Below, piece after piece: positions 1 to 10,100 of a DNA stretch of 64,000 nt (positions within the stretch are counted from its first letter, which is position 1; each line of letters begins with the position of its first letter). A program made the translations under genes and the position numbers. The notes under the pieces are model-generated. The model did no database searches, was not told the origin of the DNA, and saw only the letters and a program-made list of their open reading frames with translations. Origin of the DNA: Spirosoma oryzae (lineage in GTDB: Bacteria; Bacteroidota; Bacteroidia; Cytophagales; Spirosomataceae); contig NZ_PVTE01000002.1 of the NCBI RefSeq assembly GCF_003002825.1, forward strand, positions 186,001-250,000. The letters are read 5' to 3'.

Positions 1-453
1 GCTCATGTCGATTGTCATGGCAAATTTGTTATCGGTTGTCCGTAGATCATACATCAGTGGTTTGACAGTAGGCCCTAGTCCATTAGACAGGAGAAACGTC
101 GCCACCATGCCCAGAGCGCTGAACAGTACGGTAAGCTCGAAGAAAATAGGAATGTAAATGATTGGCGAATAGGAGTCTTTCCCGCCCACAATCATTGGCC
201 AGTCGTACCCTTCCGTATAAAAAGTCAACGATATGGCCGTCAGCGTTCCTGTCAGACCGAAAAGGAAAGCAGCTATACCCAGCTTCGTCCGGGGATGGCC
301 CAGCGCTACATCCAACCCGTGAATTGGGAACGGAGAATATACTTCATGAATCTTTACGCCTGCTTTGCGAACGTCCTTTACGGCTTGTAACACGACATCA
401 TCGTCGTCATAGATACCTACCAGGAACTTGCTGTTGCTATGCACGTCTGACAT
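1..453 (-). CDS. actD: ActD, alternative complex III membrane subunit (DUF3341), truncated by window edge
   Basis: The reading frame begins at ATG 453 and runs off the left edge still open, so the C-terminus is missing. A soluble N-terminal stretch rich in aspartate (GIYDDDD) is followed by two hydrophobic segments, at about residues 58-80 and 100-124. This is the usual shape of DUF3341/ActD, a small subunit of the quinol:electron-acceptor alternative complex III. It is the fourth gene of a minus-strand run actA-actB-actC-actD, 55 bases after actC. actE, actF and cytochrome oxidase genes would be expected further left, outside the window. Identity rests on family resemblance plus operon position. 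Confidence 0.88.
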   Translation of the reverse strand, partial: MSDVHSNSKFLVGIYDDDDVVLQAVKDVRKAGVKIHEVYSPFPIHGLDVALGHPRTKLGIAAFLFGLTGTLTAISLTFYTEGYDWPMIVGGKDSYSPIIYIPIFFELTVLFSALGMVATFLLSNGLGPTVKPLMYDLRTTDNKFAMTIDMS

Positions 454-508
454 GATCAGGACTAGTTAGTTACTCGCTGATTCTCTGCTCGAGAACACAG
501 TCAGTTGG

Positions 509-1939
<1,431 letters not shown>

Positions 1940-2020
1940 ATTGTTACTATTTTCTTATGTAAACGATTGGTCCTATTAACCAGAAGTTCTTGTGGAACTC
2001 CTTGTTCACTTTAGTTGATC

Positions 2021-5000
2021 TTAAGCTTCCGTTGTTTTCTGAACGCGCTCCTGTTTCGGCGCTTCGTCTTTGTTACGGATCTTGGTCAGATAAGAAATCT
2101 GCGGCCGTACGTTGATTTCCTCAAGTACGTGGAAGGCGCGACCCTCGCGTTCAACGTCAAGCGTTTGCGAGATTGTGCTCTCCGGATTGTTCATATCACC
2201 AAAGATGATTGCTTCCGTCGGGCACGACTGTGCACAGGCAACTTGAACTTCATCAGGTTGTAAACGACGCCGTTCTTTCTTCGCGGTCAGTTTCGTTTCC
2301 TGAATACGCTGTACACAGAACGAGCATTTTTCGATGACACCGCGTGAACGTACTGTCACGTCGGGATTGATAACCATCTTACCCAGATCATTATTGAAGT
2401 GGTAATCGAAGTTATCGTTATCGAAGTATTTGAACCAGTTGAAGCGACGTACTTTATAAGGACAGTTGTTCGCACAGTAACGAGTACCTACGCAACGGTT
2501 ATAGGTCATCTGGTTCAGACCTTCCGTGCTATGCGTGGTTGCCAGTACTGGACATACCGTTTCGCAGGGTGCGTTGCTACAATGCTGGCAGAGCATCGGT
2601 TGGAATGTTACCTCTGGATTGGCAGAAGCAATTTCCAGAGCAGAGTAATCTTCCGCTTCGGCATCGCTGCTGTAATACCGGTCGATACGCATCCAGTGCA
2701 TTTCACGACGGTTGATTACTTCTTCGCGACCAACAACCTGAATATTGTTTTCAGCATTACAGGCCACTACGCAGGCACCACAACCGATACATGAGTTCAG
2801 GTCGATGACCATACCCCACGAGTGGTTCGGTTTTCCGTAACCGTTCCAGAGCGAAATGTCTGTCGGCGTCTTTGGGCCTTCCGACGTCACGACATGCGGA
2901 ATATAACGACCAGCCTTGGGGTCTTTCACGTAGCTTGCCAGAACAGATTCCTGCAAAACAGCCTGGCGACCCATGACCGTTTCGTGCGTCTGCGTCTGTG
3001 CAATTTCACGCCGACCGCTTGCTTTCGCCACGGTTGCGCTGAACGCGCTGAACGTTACAACGCCGTTGACCAGGCTAGCAAATGGGAACACGTTCTTGCC
3101 TACACCATCGGCTGACTTGCCGGCTTTCTCACGGCCGAAGCCAATGGCTATCGATACCGTGTTGTCAGCTTGGCCAGGCTGTACGAGAACTGGAAGTTCC
3201 ACCGATTTACCGTTTACCGTAACGGTAACCAGATCATTCTGGGCTAAGCCCATGTCGGCAGCTGTTTTCTGCGAAATAGCAGCATAGTTATCCCAGCACG
3301 CTTTCGAAATTGGGTCAGGCAATTCCTGAAGCCATGGGTTATTCGCTACAGAACCGGCACCCATGCCTACTTTTTCGTACAATGCCAACTCCATACCCGT
3401 TGTTGGCTTGTACCGCTGAACAACAGCAGTAGCAGCGGCAGCTGTGTTTCCCGCGAACGTAGCAGCCGTAGCAGCCTTACCTTTATTTGGCTCGAAAACC
3501 CCGTCATGCAGGCATTTCACCCAGAACTCGTCAAACGAACCGAAGCCACTTGCCAGCGGAAAGTAATTCGTACGCCAGAAGTTTTTCAGATAAACCTGAA
3601 AATCCGACGGACGGCCTGCCCACTTCAGTAAACTCGACTGGAATTGACGCGTGTTATAAATCAGCGTAATAGCCGGCTGGGTTAGGCTGTAAAAACCACG
3701 GTGTGGCTCGGCATCACTCCAGCTTTCCAAGAAGTGCGGAGCCGGAGCAATGAACTTTGCCAGCGATGCAGTTTCATCAGCCCGGTCAGCCAGCGAAACC
3801 GACAGTCCGATTTTCGGCAATGCTTCGGCTAACTCAGCGCCACGAGCATGATCGTAGACGGGGTTCGCTCCGTAGAAAATAACGGCACCGATGCGACCAG
3901 CTTTTGCGTCGTTGATAAACGCATTCATTTGCTGGTCATTACCCTGCCGGTAGTTGACGGGCGTACCCAGATCGATGGTCGTACCGTAGCTGCCCAGCAG
4001 GCTGTTCAGCGCATTGACGATAACCTGTACGTTTGGATCATTGGAACCCGACACAACCAGTGCCTGACCGCGTGATGCAGTCAGTTCAGCAGCAGCTTTG
4101 TCAAGGTACTGCACATCTACAGCTGGAGTACTGACGGGCGAACCGCCTAATTTCGAAGAAACCTTATTATATAGGGCTGCAACAACCAAACCTTCTTGAG
4201 AAGGCTTAATAGCTGACCGATAATCAGCATTCGAACCTGTTAGCGACAATCCCGTCTCAAACTGATACAGGCGGGACATGGTCTTTTTGCCCTTGCCAAC
4301 TGCACCAATTTTTCGGGTCTGAATGTATGTCTTCGCGTTTTCCAGTGGAGCAATCCAGGTACCGAGGAAGTCTGCGCCAACACTGACAATCGTTTTGGCT
4401 TTGCTGAAGTCATAGGACGGGATAACCGCCTGTCCGAACGACTGTTGGTTTGCCACAACAACACCGTATGCCGAATTTGCATCGTACATGACATGCTGAG
4501 CCGTTGGGTACTTCGCAATGAAATCGGCGATAACTGCTTTCGTAGAAGGGCTTAGGATTGTACCCGTCACGATACGAATAGCACCACCGCGTGCGGCAAC
4601 AGATGCCAGTTGCGTTGTGATCTCGCGGTCAGCAGTAGCCCAGTCAATATTGGCATCACCCCGCTTGGGACCTTTCAGTTTATCAATGTCATAAAGTGAC
4701 AAAACCGAAGCCTGAACGCGAGCCGTAGTTCCACCTTTCGAAATGCTCGACAGCGGATTACCTTCTATTTTGATGGGCCGACCTTCGCGCGTTTCTACCA
4801 AGATAGCCGCGTAGTCGCCACCGTCTGTATACGTTGATGCGTAATAGTCAGAGATTGACGGGAACGTACCAACGGGCTTGTTGATGTACGGAATTGCTTT
4901 GTGAACCGGCGTTTCGCAGGCAGCCAACGAAACAGCGGCCATTCCGAAACCCATTGCTTTCAGAAAATCACGGCGTTGGGTGTTCGATCCGCCCAGCAGA

Positions 5001-5128
5001 CCCTGAATGTCGTCTGACGAGTCGGTCAAATCAGGGTTGTTAAACTCGCTAGCTGCATGTTTTACAAACGTTGCATCGTTGCGTAGTTCCTCTACCCCTT
5101 TCCAATACCGTTTAGATGTATTTTCCAT
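2021..5128 (-). CDS. actB: ActB, molybdopterin-oxidoreductase-like/iron-sulphur fusion subunit of alternative complex III
   Basis: A 1035-residue protein. It opens with about 50 soluble residues and then a twin-arginine segment, QRRDFLKAMGFGMAAVSLAAC, with the RR at 52-53 and a lipobox-like cysteine at 71. This is the displaced Tat signal known for this family. A large molybdopterin-oxidoreductase-like domain follows, which in ActB lacks the cofactor. The C-terminal third is NrfC-like, with four cysteine groups (CIGCGACVVAC, CQHCSNAPCETVC, CVGTRYCANNC, and CSFC paired with CAQSC). In characterised ActB these hold three [4Fe-4S] clusters and one [3Fe-4S] cluster. It passes electrons from quinol to the ActA haems. 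Confidence 0.94.
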   Translation of the reverse strand: MENTSKRYWKGVEELRNDATFVKHAASEFNNPDLTDSSDDIQGLLGGSNTQRRDFLKAMGFGMAAVSLAACETPVHKAIPYINKPVGTFPSISDYYASTYTDGGDYAAILVETREGRPIKIEGNPLSSISKGGTTARVQASVLSLYDIDKLKGPKRGDANIDWATADREITTQLASVAARGGAIRIVTGTILSPSTKAVIADFIAKYPTAQHVMYDANSAYGVVVANQQSFGQAVIPSYDFSKAKTIVSVGADFLGTWIAPLENAKTYIQTRKIGAVGKGKKTMSRLYQFETGLSLTGSNADYRSAIKPSQEGLVVAALYNKVSSKLGGSPVSTPAVDVQYLDKAAAELTASRGQALVVSGSNDPNVQVIVNALNSLLGSYGTTIDLGTPVNYRQGNDQQMNAFINDAKAGRIGAVIFYGANPVYDHARGAELAEALPKIGLSVSLADRADETASLAKFIAPAPHFLESWSDAEPHRGFYSLTQPAITLIYNTRQFQSSLLKWAGRPSDFQVYLKNFWRTNYFPLASGFGSFDEFWVKCLHDGVFEPNKGKAATAATFAGNTAAAATAVVQRYKPTTGMELALYEKVGMGAGSVANNPWLQELPDPISKACWDNYAAISQKTAADMGLAQNDLVTVTVNGKSVELPVLVQPGQADNTVSIAIGFGREKAGKSADGVGKNVFPFASLVNGVVTFSAFSATVAKASGRREIAQTQTHETVMGRQAVLQESVLASYVKDPKAGRYIPHVVTSEGPKTPTDISLWNGYGKPNHSWGMVIDLNSCIGCGACVVACNAENNIQVVGREEVINRREMHWMRIDRYYSSDAEAEDYSALEIASANPEVTFQPMLCQHCSNAPCETVCPVLATTHSTEGLNQMTYNRCVGTRYCANNCPYKVRRFNWFKYFDNDNFDYHFNNDLGKMVINPDVTVRSRGVIEKCSFCVQRIQETKLTAKKERRRLQPDEVQVACAQSCPTEAIIFGDMNNPESTISQTLDVEREGRAFHVLEEINVRPQISYLTKIRNKDEAPKQERVQKTTEA

Positions 5129-5233
5129 GCGTGTTATAATCCAGCGCTTGCTGAAACGAATAATGGGTATAGTATAACGAATAGCAGGTCGACCCGTACT
5201 TGAGCCTTGCTTGCTATTCGTTACTCATGGATC

Positions 5234-6556
5234 TTAATAATGGCACTTCGAACACTCCAGACCACCGATGTTAGCAACTTTCAGCGGCTCTTTGCTGTCT
5301 TTGCTGTGCAGCGCAACCAACTTATCATAGTAGGCATTGCCTTTCGTGTTTACTTCAGTCCGACGGTGACAGTCGATACACCAGCCCATCGTCAATGACG
5401 AACGCTGTTCGACCACTTCCATCTTCTCGATCTCACCGTGGCACGTCTGGCACTGAATATTACCAACGTTTACGTGTTGCGCGTGGTTGAAGTAAGCAAG
5501 ATCAGGCAGGTTGTGTACGCGAATCCACTCGATCGGCTGGTTATTTTCGATAGCCGCGTAGATTTTCTGAATCTCAGGCGACTCTTTCTTGATAACCCCA
5601 TGGCAGTTCATACAGATATTGGCTGCAGGGATGGTAGCGCTTTTGCCTTTATTCACACCCGTGTGGCAGTAGTTACAGTCGATCTTGTACTGACCGGCGT
5701 GTAGCTTGTGCGAGTATGCGATGGGTTGCTTAGGCGCGTATCCTTGCTGAATACCGATGCTGTAAGCACCGTCAATTGTTTCTTTCGCCACTACCAACAG
5801 GAACAGCCAGATAACTACCGAGCGGATTGTCGAATTGTTGACTGTGTCCGACAGACCCTGCTTCAGACGTTGTGCAAACGAAGACTGCGGCTGGGTTCCT
5901 TCTGCCGTTGCTGGCGTTACAGCTTTTGACAGGATGGTCGCAATAGCCAGCAGTACGCCAAGTACCAGAACCATTACGATCAGAAGCGCAACCAGAACAA
6001 TCGTAAACAATTCCGAAGGACCAGATGCAGCAGCGGTTCCACCGCTTGAAGGTGCGCCTTTGTCACTACCTTTGGTATCTGTCCCTGTAGCAGCAGCAGG
6101 AGCACTCTGTTGATCGATGTAAGCGAGAATACCGTCGATGTCGGCGTTTGTCAGGCTAGGAAAGCTTGACATTTGAACTTTACCAAATTTGTTGAAAACC
6201 TGGTTAGCATACGCGTCACCGCTAGCAACGACAGCCGACGAATTCTTAATCCATTTGTAAAGCCACTCTTTTCCAGGTGTTCGTGCTTGAACACCTTTCA
6301 AACCAGGTCCAACCAGCACATCGTCACCCGTCGAGTGACACTGCGCGCAGTTGTTCGTAAAAAGCGTTTTCCCTTTTTCGGCGTCACCGCCCCCACCACC
6401 GCCAGCGGGTGCAGCGGCAGCAGTTGATGCACCTCCAGCTGGTGCTGCCGTAGCGGACGAGTCTTGGGCATGGGCCCGGCCACTGCCTACCATCAGCGCC
6501 AGAGCTAGAGAAGCGGTCCCTAAAACTCTGTATAAATGGCTCATTTCGAGACGCAT
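5234..6556 (-). CDS. actA: ActA, multihaem cytochrome c subunit of alternative complex III with fused monohaem domain
   Basis: From ATG 6556 the protein has 440 residues. In-frame ATGs at 6577 and 6544 and a GTG at 6583 are alternatives; 6556 is preferred for its A-rich upstream sequence and good signal peptide. Six CxxCH haem sites are visible. The first (CAQCH) lies in a class I cytochrome c domain with a likely axial Met in VQMSSFP. The other five (CNYCH, CMNCH, CQTCH, CIDCH, CSKCH) form the ActA pentahaem domain. Two hydrophobic segments separate the parts. A low-complexity Ala/Gly/Pro linker follows the signal peptide. First gene of the act operon, just downstream of a strong Bacteroidota promoter. 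Confidence 0.92.
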   Translation of the reverse strand: MRLEMSHLYRVLGTASLALALMVGSGRAHAQDSSATAAPAGGASTAAAAPAGGGGGGDAEKGKTLFTNNCAQCHSTGDDVLVGPGLKGVQARTPGKEWLYKWIKNSSAVVASGDAYANQVFNKFGKVQMSSFPSLTNADIDGILAYIDQQSAPAAATGTDTKGSDKGAPSSGGTAAASGPSELFTIVLVALLIVMVLVLGVLLAIATILSKAVTPATAEGTQPQSSFAQRLKQGLSDTVNNSTIRSVVIWLFLLVVAKETIDGAYSIGIQQGYAPKQPIAYSHKLHAGQYKIDCNYCHTGVNKGKSATIPAANICMNCHGVIKKESPEIQKIYAAIENNQPIEWIRVHNLPDLAYFNHAQHVNVGNIQCQTCHGEIEKMEVVEQRSSLTMGWCIDCHRRTEVNTKGNAYYDKLVALHSKDSKEPLKVANIGGLECSKCHY

Positions 6557-6604
6557 TTTAATTGATTGAATCAACATAAACACTACTACCTTTTTCTTGG
6601 CTCA

Positions 6605-6635
6605 CAAAAGTACGATACGATCACTGTTCGGCAAA
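6605..6635 (-). promoter_or_regulatory. Bacteroidota-type promoter of the act operon
   Basis: On the minus strand, TTTG (6635-6632) is followed after 19 bases by TACTTTTG (6612-6605), an excellent match to the TTTG/TAnnTTTG promoter of Bacteroidota. Predicted transcription start is near 6598, leaving a short leader before actA. No other -7 element is seen between the four act genes, so a single operon transcript is likely. Confidence 0.75.
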
Positions 6636-6750
6636 AATTGGCCTTTAGTTATTTATTGCTACATTTTTATTTATACGGATTCTAATTAAGCTACTTCTTT
6701 TGGTTGATTTGTGCCCCCTGAAAAGCGGAATCTAAAGTAGGCAAAAACAA

Positions 6751-6801
6751 AAAAACCATTCAGCTACGCGTTCTACTTCGGTGCGCATCTGAATGGTTTT
6801 T
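6751..6801 (-). terminator. Hairpin terminator downstream of tRNA-Cys
   Basis: Thirteen-base arms AAAAACCATTCAG (6751-6763) and CTGAATGGTTTTT (6789-6801) pair perfectly around a 25-base loop. The hairpin ends six bases beyond the tRNA 3' end, and the T run on the minus strand fits intrinsic termination. Confidence 0.7.
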
Positions 6802-6806
6802 GTCGG

Positions 6807-6877
6807 AGGTTCCGAGCGGATTCGAACCGCTGTACGAGCTTTTGCAGAGCTCTGCCTAGCCACTCGGCCACGGAACC
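6807..6877 (-). tRNA. tRNA-Cys (anticodon GCA)
   Basis: Read on the minus strand, 71 bases fold as a cloverleaf. The acceptor arms are GGTTCCG (6877-6871) and CGGAACC (6814-6808) with discriminator T at 6807. The anticodon stem GAGCT/AGCTC encloses the loop CTGCAAA, giving anticodon GCA. The T arm carries GGTTCGAATCC. CCA is not encoded. No other tRNA is adjacent. Confidence 0.97.
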
Positions 6878-6956
6878 AGCTTCCCGCTCAGCCAGTATTA
6901 GCTGCTTTGGGAGTGCAAATATATGATTTAATTCGGCAGTACCGCTCTGGGCACAA

Positions 6957-6984
6957 AAAAAAGCCCCGCTGGTGCGGGGCTTTT
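6957..6984 (-). terminator. Intrinsic terminator of rpsA
   Basis: A near-perfect hairpin with arms AAAAGCCCCGC and GCGGGGCTTTT around the loop TGGT. It lies about 15 bases past the rpsA stop codon and ends in a T run on the minus strand. The A run on the other side could let it work in both directions. Confidence 0.85.
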
Positions 6985-6999
6985 CACAAATTGGCTGGC

Positions 7000-8784
7000 T
7001 TAGTTACGGCCTTCCATCTGCTCTTTCAGGGCAGCCAGTGCATCGAGGTCACCCAGGGTTGCACCGCGCTCTGGCTGGTTCGATGTCTGAGCTGGTTTGC
7101 TTGGCGTAGCTTTAGGCTTCGACTCGCGAACTGGCTCATTCTTCTCCTGCCATGTACGGGTATGCGACAGCATAATCCGCTTTTCTTCTTTCGAGAACTC
7201 CGTCACGCGGAAGTCAAGCGACTCGCCAACTTCAGCGGCTGTACCATCTTCCTTGGTCAGGTTTTTCAGCGACGAGAAACCTTCGATGCCGTAAGGCAGC
7301 TCCAGGGTTGCCATCTTGTCGTTTTTGCTGATGATCGTGCAACGGTGTACGGTGCCAACAGCAAAGACTGACTCGAACGTATCCCATGGGTTTTCTTCGA
7401 GTTGTTTGTGACCCAAGGCCAAGCGACGGTTGTCGATATCCAGTTCAAGCACAACTACGTCCAGGTTTTCACCGACTTTGATGAAATCCGACGGATGCTT
7501 GATCTTTTTCGTCCACGACAGGTCTGATACGTGTACCAGTCCGTCGATACCCTCTTCCAGTTCCAGGAACAGACCGAAGTTGGTCAGGTTACGAACAACA
7601 CCCGTGTGCTTCGTACCGACGGCGTATTTCGAACGCAGTTCAGGACGGGTCCAGGGGTCTTCGGTGAGTTGCTTGATGCCAAGCGACATTTTCCGGTCGT
7701 TACGATCCAGCGTCAGCACTTGTGCTTCTACTTCGTCACCAACTTTCAGGAACTCTTGTGGATTACGCAGGTGCTGCGACCACGACATCTCCGATACGTG
7801 GATGAGCCCTTCTACACCCGGCATGATTTCCAGGAACGCGCCGTAGTCGGCTACGTTGACGATCCGACCTTTTACTTTCGAACCAACCTGAATGTCTTCC
7901 GACAGAGCATCCCATGGGTGAGCCTGAAGTTGCTTCATGCCCAGCGAGATCCGCTTCTTATCCTCGTCGAAGTCAAGCACAACAACGTTGACTTTCTGAT
8001 CGAGGTGAAGCACTTCCGATGGGTGGCTGATACGGCCCCACGAGATATCGGTGATGTGCAGCAGACCATCAACACCACCCAGATCGATGAACACACCGAA
8101 GTTGGTCATGTTTTTGATCACGCCTTCCAGTACCTGACCTTTCTCAAGGTTGTTCAAGATCTGAGCGCGCTGTGCTTCGAGGTCTTTCTCGATCAGTACT
8201 TTGTGCGAAACGACAACGTTGTCGTTAGCGTAGTTGATCTTGACGACCTTAACTTCCATTTTCTTGCCAACGAACACGTCGAAATCACGGATCGGCTTAA
8301 CGTCAATCTGCGAACCGGGCAGGAAGGCTTCAATGCTGAAAATATCGACAATAAGACCACCTTTGGTCCGACGCTTCACGAAGCCATCGATAACGAGGTC
8401 TTCATCAAGCGCGCGCTGAATTTTCTGCCAGGCGGTGATTACCTTCGCTTTCTTGCGCGACAGCACCAGCTGACCGTTCGGGTCTTCCTGATTCTCTACG
8501 TAAACTTCTACTTCATCACCCATTTTGAGTTCGGGCATGTCCCGGAACTCTGAAGCGGGCACCAGGCCGTCCGACTTGAAGCCAATGTTGAGCAGAATCT
8601 CGCGATCCGTAATCCCAACGACGGTTCCCATCACTACTTCTTTCTCTTTAACCTCCGACAACGTGTTGTCGTACATCTCCAGCATCCGGTCGCGTTCTGC
8701 GTCCGAATAGCCGCTACCAAACCCTTTGTTGTCTGCCCGATCCCAATCGAAAGCAGGCAGTTCGCGCTGTTGCGTTTTGCTCAT
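7000..8784 (-). CDS. rpsA: 30S ribosomal protein S1
   Basis: A 594-residue protein with six S1 (OB-fold) repeats, beginning near residues 50, 130, 215, 300, 385 and 475. Repeats 3 to 5 carry the classic GVF(I/L)xL..G(V/I)(D/E)GL(L/I)H(I/V)S pattern. The last repeat is degenerate. S1 binds mRNA at the 30S platform and matters for initiation on leaders with weak Shine-Dalgarno signals, the usual case in Bacteroidota. The C-terminal tail (about residues 545-594) is charged and low in complexity. It is transcribed alone, with its own terminator and a -7-like element upstream. Confidence 0.97.
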   Translation of the reverse strand: MSKTQQRELPAFDWDRADNKGFGSGYSDAERDRMLEMYDNTLSEVKEKEVVMGTVVGITDREILLNIGFKSDGLVPASEFRDMPELKMGDEVEVYVENQEDPNGQLVLSRKKAKVITAWQKIQRALDEDLVIDGFVKRRTKGGLIVDIFSIEAFLPGSQIDVKPIRDFDVFVGKKMEVKVVKINYANDNVVVSHKVLIEKDLEAQRAQILNNLEKGQVLEGVIKNMTNFGVFIDLGGVDGLLHITDISWGRISHPSEVLHLDQKVNVVVLDFDEDKKRISLGMKQLQAHPWDALSEDIQVGSKVKGRIVNVADYGAFLEIMPGVEGLIHVSEMSWSQHLRNPQEFLKVGDEVEAQVLTLDRNDRKMSLGIKQLTEDPWTRPELRSKYAVGTKHTGVVRNLTNFGLFLELEEGIDGLVHVSDLSWTKKIKHPSDFIKVGENLDVVVLELDIDNRRLALGHKQLEENPWDTFESVFAVGTVHRCTIISKNDKMATLELPYGIEGFSSLKNLTKEDGTAAEVGESLDFRVTEFSKEEKRIMLSHTRTWQEKNEPVRESKPKATPSKPAQTSNQPERGATLGDLDALAALKEQMEGRN

Positions 8785-8877
8785 AAAAAATGGTTTCCTG
8801 ACCCACTCGGTACATCAGTTCGTGGGTCAATGGCGAACTGACTTTTAGGTTGAATTTTTCCTTTTGAAAAAGGACTG

Positions 8878-8885
8878 CAAAGATA
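8878..8885 (-). promoter_or_regulatory. Candidate -7 element upstream of rpsA
   Basis: Minus-strand TATCTTTG at 8885-8878 fits TAnnTTTG and lies about 94 bases before the rpsA start. The nearest TTTG upstream is spaced 24 bases away, longer than the usual 19-21, so the assignment is tentative. Confidence 0.45.
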
Positions 8886-8953
8886 GCAAATGCTATTCAG
8901 AAAAAGTTTCAAAATGTTGATTTCAAGAGAGAAAGCACGTTGACAACGAAAAG

Positions 8954-8996
8954 GCCGTCAGCGAAACCGCTTTTTCCAGCTGGCTTCCCTGACGGC
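8954..8996 (-). terminator. Hairpin downstream of the HNH nuclease gene
   Basis: Arms GCCGTCAG (8954-8961) and CTGACGGC (8989-8996) pair exactly around a 27-base loop, followed on the minus strand by CTTTTCG. It sits between the HNH gene stop and the rpsA promoter region. The short stem and imperfect T tract make it a modest terminator call. Confidence 0.5.
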
Positions 8997-9020
8997 TTTC
9001 CATTTTTGCGCTTGCAGGTA

Positions 9021-9536
9021 TTACTGAAACGCCTTTTCCTTCCTGGCTAAAAATGGGAGCCAGCTTTGTTCGATTGAGCCGGAGAAGTCGCGCAGAAAAA
9101 CCAGAAAAGTCGGCTTATAGGGTTTCTGGCGCAATTTGAGATTAGCCTCTTCCGGTGTGTAATCACCTTTGCGGGAATTGCATCGCTTGCAGGCCGTCGC
9201 CAGATTATCCCAGCTGGTTTTTCCCCCCCTCGATTTTGGTAATACGTGATCCAGCGTCAGATCGTCGGTTGTTCCGCAATACTGACAGTGGTGCCCATCC
9301 CGCTTGAAAATGTTCTGCCGGGTCAACATAACCCCTTTGTAGGGCAGATTTACGTACCGATGCAGCCGGATAACGGTTGGCATCGGAAACTCGGCAGAAA
9401 CGGTTCGAAGTTTGAATTGATCCGATTCAGCAACGAGTTCGGCTTTGTCCAGGTAAACCAGCAGAAATGCTTTCGGGACGGAGCAGATACTGAGTGCACT
9501 GTAATCTTGGTTTAAGACTAATACTTTCCTGCCCAT
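9021..9536 (-). CDS. HNH endonuclease family protein
   Basis: From ATG 9536 the protein has 171 residues and begins MGRKVLVLNQDYSAL, the usual start of this family. A longer TTG-type start at 9584 is possible but would run through the DnaA-like sites. The C-terminal half has the HNH core: CQYCG, then LTLDHVLPKSRGG and NLATACKRCNSRKGD, giving two zinc-binding CxxC pairs and the catalytic DH. The family is widespread and single-copy in Bacteroidota, and its cellular role is unknown. It lies alone between rpsA and smpB. The nuclease fold is firmly supported, but the target is not known. Confidence 0.85.
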   Translation of the reverse strand: MGRKVLVLNQDYSALSICSVPKAFLLVYLDKAELVAESDQFKLRTVSAEFPMPTVIRLHRYVNLPYKGVMLTRQNIFKRDGHHCQYCGTTDDLTLDHVLPKSRGGKTSWDNLATACKRCNSRKGDYTPEEANLKLRQKPYKPTFLVFLRDFSGSIEQSWLPFLARKEKAFQ

Positions 9537-9576
9537 ATCGCGTTTGGATGCCTCTGTGTGGTAGCAAGTTACAGAG

Positions 9577-9607
9577 TTATCCACATAACAGCAATAGCTG
9601 TGGAAAA
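9577..9607. promoter_or_regulatory. Pair of DnaA-box-like sites, inverted
   Basis: TTATCCACA at 9577-9585 is an exact DnaA-box consensus match. TGTGGAAAA at 9599-9607 reads TTTTCCACA on the minus strand, a common variant. The two are 13 bases apart in opposite orientation in the intergenic region between the HNH gene and smpB. Function (DnaA binding, regulation or chance) is unproven. Confidence 0.45.
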
Positions 9608-9638
9608 ATTACGCTACTGTCAGGATAGAGTATTCGTG

Positions 9639-10100
9639 TTAGTAGCGTTCGCGCTGCATGTCCCGCTGTACGTCGCGTTCCTTTATGCTGTCTCGTTTAT
9701 CGTATAGCTTTTTACCTTTTGCCAGGGCGATGTCCACTTTAGCGAAACCGCGATCAGTCGTAAACATACGCACCGGCACAATCGTCAACCCCTGATCCTT
9801 CAGGTTCTCGGTCAGTCGGCGAATTTCGCGTTTGGTAAGCAGCAGTTTCCGGTCCCGGAGCGGTTCGTGATTATAGTGTGTTCCTTCCGAATAGAGCGAA
9901 ATATTCATTTGCCGGATATACAACTCGTCGTTCAGCAACAAACAGTACGCATCCTGCAGGTTGACTTTGCCCTGCCGGACCGATTTTATCTCGGTACCCG
10001 TCAGCACAATGCCGGCGGTATAAGTTTCCAAAAAGCTATACTCAAACGACGCCCGGCGATTGCGGATGTCGACGCGTTTTACGATAGACGAAGAGGCCAT
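9639..10100 (-). CDS. smpB: SsrA-binding protein SmpB
   Basis: A 153-residue basic protein of normal length. It shows the SmpB core: NRRASFEYSFLETYTAGIVL, then GTEIKSVRQGKVNLQDAYC, with a C-terminal lysine/arginine-rich tail that inserts in the ribosomal mRNA channel. SmpB delivers tmRNA to stalled ribosomes for trans-translation. The tmRNA gene itself (ssrA) is not recognisable in this window. The start ATG at 10100 follows a TACCTTTG sequence on the minus strand (10127-10120), which looks like a -7 element, although no -33 partner is evident. It is not in an obvious operon. Confidence 0.95.
   Translation of the reverse strand: MASSSIVKRVDIRNRRASFEYSFLETYTAGIVLTGTEIKSVRQGKVNLQDAYCLLLNDELYIRQMNISLYSEGTHYNHEPLRDRKLLLTKREIRRLTENLKDQGLTIVPVRMFTTDRGFAKVDIALAKGKKLYDKRDSIKERDVQRDMQRERY

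Noticed and set aside
2021..5128. Displaced twin-arginine motif of ActB considered as a sign of a wrong start codon
   Set aside because: The extended N-terminus before the RR motif is a known trait of this family, and no better start lies downstream.
7531..8553. A 340-codon open frame on the plus strand opposite rpsA
   Set aside because: It lies entirely over the conserved S1 repeats, has no family features, and its length follows from the codon pattern of the true gene on the other strand.
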